This document shows, in pieces, positions 4,870 through 7,147 of a stretch of 7,147 nucleotides of DNA. Under the pieces are notes generated by a model, which did no database searches, had not been told where the DNA came from, and saw nothing but the letters and a program-made list of their open reading frames with translations. A program made the position numbers and the translations under genes. Position 1 is the first letter of the stretch. Every line of letters begins with the position of its first letter. This DNA is from an uncultured Candidatus Altimarinota bacterium (GTDB lineage Bacteria > Patescibacteriota > Gracilibacteria > UBA4473): NCBI GenBank assembly GCA_938021445.1, contig CALIGR010000071.1:1-7147 (forward strand). The letters are read 5' to 3'.

Positions 4870-6198
4870 ATGAATTTATCACCTTTGGATGATCGGTATC
4901 GAAATAAAGTTGAAAAATTATTACCGATTTTTTCTGAATTTGGTCTGATGAAATACAGGACCATTGTAGAAGTGCAGTGGTTGATTTTTTTAAGTGAAAA
5001 TAAATTGGCTCCTGAATTAATGCTGGAAACCAAGATTGGTTTAGAAGCTTTGTGTGAAAATTTCACAGCGACTGAATATGATCAAATTAAAAAATATGAG
5101 TCGGTTACGAATCATGATGTAAAGGCGGTTGAATATTTTGTCCGAGATTTAGTGCCTGAAAATTTGTGGCCTTGGATTCATTTTGCTTGTACTTCAGAAG
5201 ATATAAATAATACGGCTTACGGTTTAATGCTAAAATCTGGAAAGTCGGTTATTTTAAATGAATTAGGTCTTGTTTTGGAAAATTTAGAAACAAAGTCTAA
5301 ATCTTGGAAATCAGTTCCAATGCTTTGTCGAACCCATGGACAGACCGCGACTCCTAGTACAATGGGAAAAGAATGGGCCGTTTTTTGGTCTCGATTAGAG
5401 GGTGAAATACAAAAATTGAGTCAGATTCCAGTTACGGCTAAGATAAATGGAGCGACTGGAACTTTTTCAGCGCATGCGGTCGCTTTTCCACAGGTTGACT
5501 GGTTAGAATTATCTGAAAAATTTATTACTCAAAAGTTAGAATTAGAGTGGAATCCTTTGACTACTCAGATTGAACCACATGATAACCAAGCGGCGTTGCT
5601 TAATAATATAGGCCAGATTTCTTCGATTTTGATCGATTGTTGTAGAGATGTTTGGGGGTATGTTTCACTGGGTTACTTTGGTCAAAAAACAGTGGCTGGT
5701 GAAGTCGGCTCTTCGACGATGCCTCATAAGGTAAACCCAATTGATTTTGAAAATGCAGAAGGAAATTTGAAACTGGCCCGAGGTATAGCGAGAACACTTG
5801 CTGATGAATTACCGATTTCTCGGTGGCAGCGAGATTTGACAGATTCAACTTTGCAGCGAAATTTTGGATTGGTTTTTGGTCACTTTTTACTCGCGCTTAA
5901 ATCTTTAGAGAAAGGGCTTGGAAAATTAGAAATACAAGAAGAAGTGATTTTAAAAGATCTTCAAAATGCTCCTGAAGTTTTAACGGAAGCGGTTCAGACT
6001 GTTTTAAGAGCGCACGGTCATTATGATGCTTATGAACAACTTAAAGATTTTTCTAGAGGCCAAGCGCTTACCCTGGATCAGATTTATGAATTTGTAGATC
6101 AAACGGATCTTCCTGAAACCGTAAAAGAAAAGTTAAAAAAACTAACTCCAGAAACTTATATAGGACTGTCTGAAAAGCTGGTAGACGAATTTTTATAG
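4870..6198 (+). CDS. purB: Adenylosuccinate lyase
   Basis: The protein has 442 residues, slightly shorter than E. coli PurB. It cleaves SAICAR to AICAR and adenylosuccinate to AMP, each time releasing fumarate, in the cytoplasm as a fumarase-superfamily homotetramer. It closely follows the E. coli pattern: SPLDDRY at the N terminus, TNHDVKAVEYF (His82), HFACTSED (TSED at 108-111), RTHGQTATPS (His156), TTQIEPHDN, the signature GSSTMPHKVNP (280-290, with the catalytic-loop Ser), and SRWQRDLTDST after it. ATG 4870 is preferred to TTG 4861 because it starts directly at MNLSPLD; neither has a Shine-Dalgarno sequence. One change is Thr where E. coli has Pro in HGQPATP. It is the first gene of a tight cluster with the transporter and folK. 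Unlike the genes to the left, its + strand is rich in G over C and it favours T-ending codons. Confidence 0.96.
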   Translation: MNLSPLDDRYRNKVEKLLPIFSEFGLMKYRTIVEVQWLIFLSENKLAPELMLETKIGLEALCENFTATEYDQIKKYESVTNHDVKAVEYFVRDLVPENLWPWIHFACTSEDINNTAYGLMLKSGKSVILNELGLVLENLETKSKSWKSVPMLCRTHGQTATPSTMGKEWAVFWSRLEGEIQKLSQIPVTAKINGATGTFSAHAVAFPQVDWLELSEKFITQKLELEWNPLTTQIEPHDNQAALLNNIGQISSILIDCCRDVWGYVSLGYFGQKTVAGEVGSSTMPHKVNPIDFENAEGNLKLARGIARTLADELPISRWQRDLTDSTLQRNFGLVFGHFLLALKSLEKGLGKLEIQEEVILKDLQNAPEVLTEAVQTVLRAHGHYDAYEQLKDFSRGQALTLDQIYEFVDQTDLPETVKEKLKKLTPETYIGLSEKLVDEFL

Positions 6199-6202
6199 TT
6201 TA

Positions 6203-7108
6203 ATGAAAGCTCGTTTCGAATCTTTTTCAGAAGAAGTGAAAGGAGAGTTATTTTTAGGAGCGGGTATTTTAATTTGGGCTTTTTTCCCTATTATGATTGT
6301 TTTAATGGCGAGTGGACTGCCCGCTTTATTTTCAGCGGGAGTAAGCACGATTGTAGCTTGTATTTTTATGGGGATTGTTTCGGGTTTTAAAACGGGGTTT
6401 TCTTTTTTGAGGAAAAATATTTGGCTTGAAGCTTTCTTGTTGGCTCTTTTTATTGGAGTTGGACAGTATGGTCTCATGTTTTTCGCGGCTCATTATACAA
6501 GTCCTGGTAATATTGCAGTTTTAAGTCTTTCTCAGATATTTTTTGGTTTTCTGATTCTTCATTTTTTAAAGTTAGAATCATATAAATTATCAGCTTATAT
6601 CGGGAGCTTCTTTCTCCTAATGGGTAGTTTTATTATTATTTATAAACCAGGGTTTATTTTTAATCTTGGAGATATATTGGTTTTACTCGCTCAATTTTTG
6701 GCTCCTATTGGAAATTTGTATCAAAGAAGGCTTCGCACCAAGATAACAGCCGTTCAGATTATTTTTGTGCGGAGCTTGATAGCCGGGCTTATTCTTTTAG
6801 GACTTTCATTTTGCTTAGAAGAAATAGATATGAGTTTTGTTTCATCAATAGATTGGTTTTATATGTTTTTGATGGGTATTATTTTTTTAGGTTTGCAAAA
6901 ACTACTTTGGGTTGAGGCCATTCATAGAATCTCAATTACTAAGGCGAGTAGCCTGGCCGCAGTTGAGCCGATTATAACGATTGGCCTTGTTTATTTAATT
7001 TTTCAGACAATCCCAACCAGTCAGCAATGGATAGGAATTGTACCAACTCTCATTGGGGCCTATTTAATTATTGGGAACCGAGGCAGTTTTCAGATCAAAA
7101 AAACATGA
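6203..7108 (+). CDS. EamA/DMT-family membrane transporter, 10 TM
   Basis: The 301-residue protein begins 4 bases after the purB stop. It has about ten hydrophobic segments, near 16-36, 41-62, 73-95, 101-121, 129-147, 154-173, 182-203, 216-235, 249-269 and 275-292, arranged as two five-helix EamA halves. Features typical of the family are the GQYGLMFFAAHYTSPG stretch at the helix 3-4 turn and SSLAAVEPI (249-257) in the second half, which resembles the recurrent A-EP motif. Members export or import small metabolites such as amino acids and nucleotides; the substrate cannot be read from sequence. Co-transcription with purB and folK makes a nucleotide- or pterin-related substrate possible but unproven. 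No Shine-Dalgarno sequence is visible, so translation may depend on coupling to purB. The stop TGA overlaps the next ATG. Confidence 0.9.
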   Translation: MKARFESFSEEVKGELFLGAGILIWAFFPIMIVLMASGLPALFSAGVSTIVACIFMGIVSGFKTGFSFLRKNIWLEAFLLALFIGVGQYGLMFFAAHYTSPGNIAVLSLSQIFFGFLILHFLKLESYKLSAYIGSFFLLMGSFIIIYKPGFIFNLGDILVLLAQFLAPIGNLYQRRLRTKITAVQIIFVRSLIAGLILLGLSFCLEEIDMSFVSSIDWFYMFLMGIIFLGLQKLLWVEAIHRISITKASSLAAVEPIITIGLVYLIFQTIPTSQQWIGIVPTLIGAYLIIGNRGSFQIKKT

Positions 7109-7147
7109 ATGGTATTTTTATCGGTCTTGGTTCGTCACTTGGTGATG
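7105..7147 (+). CDS. folK: Probable HPPK, folate biosynthesis (3' partial)
   Basis: ATG 7105 overlaps the transporter stop in an ATGA arrangement, typical of coupled translation. The 14 complete codons read MNGIFIGLGSSLGD, which fits the conserved N terminus of 6-hydroxymethyl-7,8-dihydropterin pyrophosphokinase (usually ALGSNLGD) with Ser in place of Asn. HPPK transfers pyrophosphate from ATP to the pterin, a step before dihydropteroate synthase. The gene runs out of the window, so the call rests on this motif and its position at the start of the frame. Confidence 0.65.
   Translation, partial: MNGIFIGLGSSLGD

Noticed and set aside
4806..5066. Minus-strand frame opposite the purB start
   Set aside because: It lies antisense to the well-supported purB N terminus, is Lys/Ser-rich from T tracts, and matches no family.
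1..7147. Alternative genetic code with UGA as Gly or Trp
   Set aside because: No in-frame TGA occurs in the main genes, Trp uses TGG, and the transporter ends at TGA exactly where folK begins.

Overview
The window looks like a piece of bacterial chromosome, most plausibly from a Patescibacteria/CPR-type lineage. That placement is an inference. It rests on an SLH/sortase surface protein, an archaeal-style sugar-1-phosphate nucleotidylyltransferase, start codons without Shine-Dalgarno sequences, and strong use of the arginine codon CGA. The standard code with UGA as stop fits: the transporter gene ends at TGA inside an ATGA overlap with the next start, and no main reading frame contains an internal TGA. 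All genes are on the + strand.

Bases 1-3147 are one very long gene, open from the first base and missing its 5' end. It encodes a mosaic surface protein of at least 1048 residues. In order it has an alanine-rich heptad-repeat stalk, two near-identical 106-residue DUF5979-like domains, a second alanine-rich stalk, a Thr/Gly linker with 14 consecutive Thr, a six-cysteine module, three SLH repeats, and a C-terminal sortase domain with His, Cys and Arg in the expected motifs. A strong intrinsic terminator follows, and an extended -10 promoter lies directly after it.

Bases 3231-4472 encode a two-domain sugar-nucleotide enzyme (nucleotidyltransferase plus left-handed beta-helix acyltransferase-like domain), which probably supplies activated sugars for cell-surface glycans.

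Bases 4473-4869 are an AT-rich intergenic region with tandem DnaA-box-like repeats, another DnaA-box match, a 14-bp palindrome and long T tracts. The strand composition changes across it, from C>G on the left to G>C on the right, which is the direction expected at a replication origin. Whether it is an origin is unproven.

Bases 4870-7147 hold a tight cluster: purB (adenylosuccinate lyase), a 10-TM EamA/DMT transporter starting 4 bases later, and the first 14 codons of a probable folK overlapping the transporter stop. This looks like a housekeeping operon for nucleotide and pterin metabolism.
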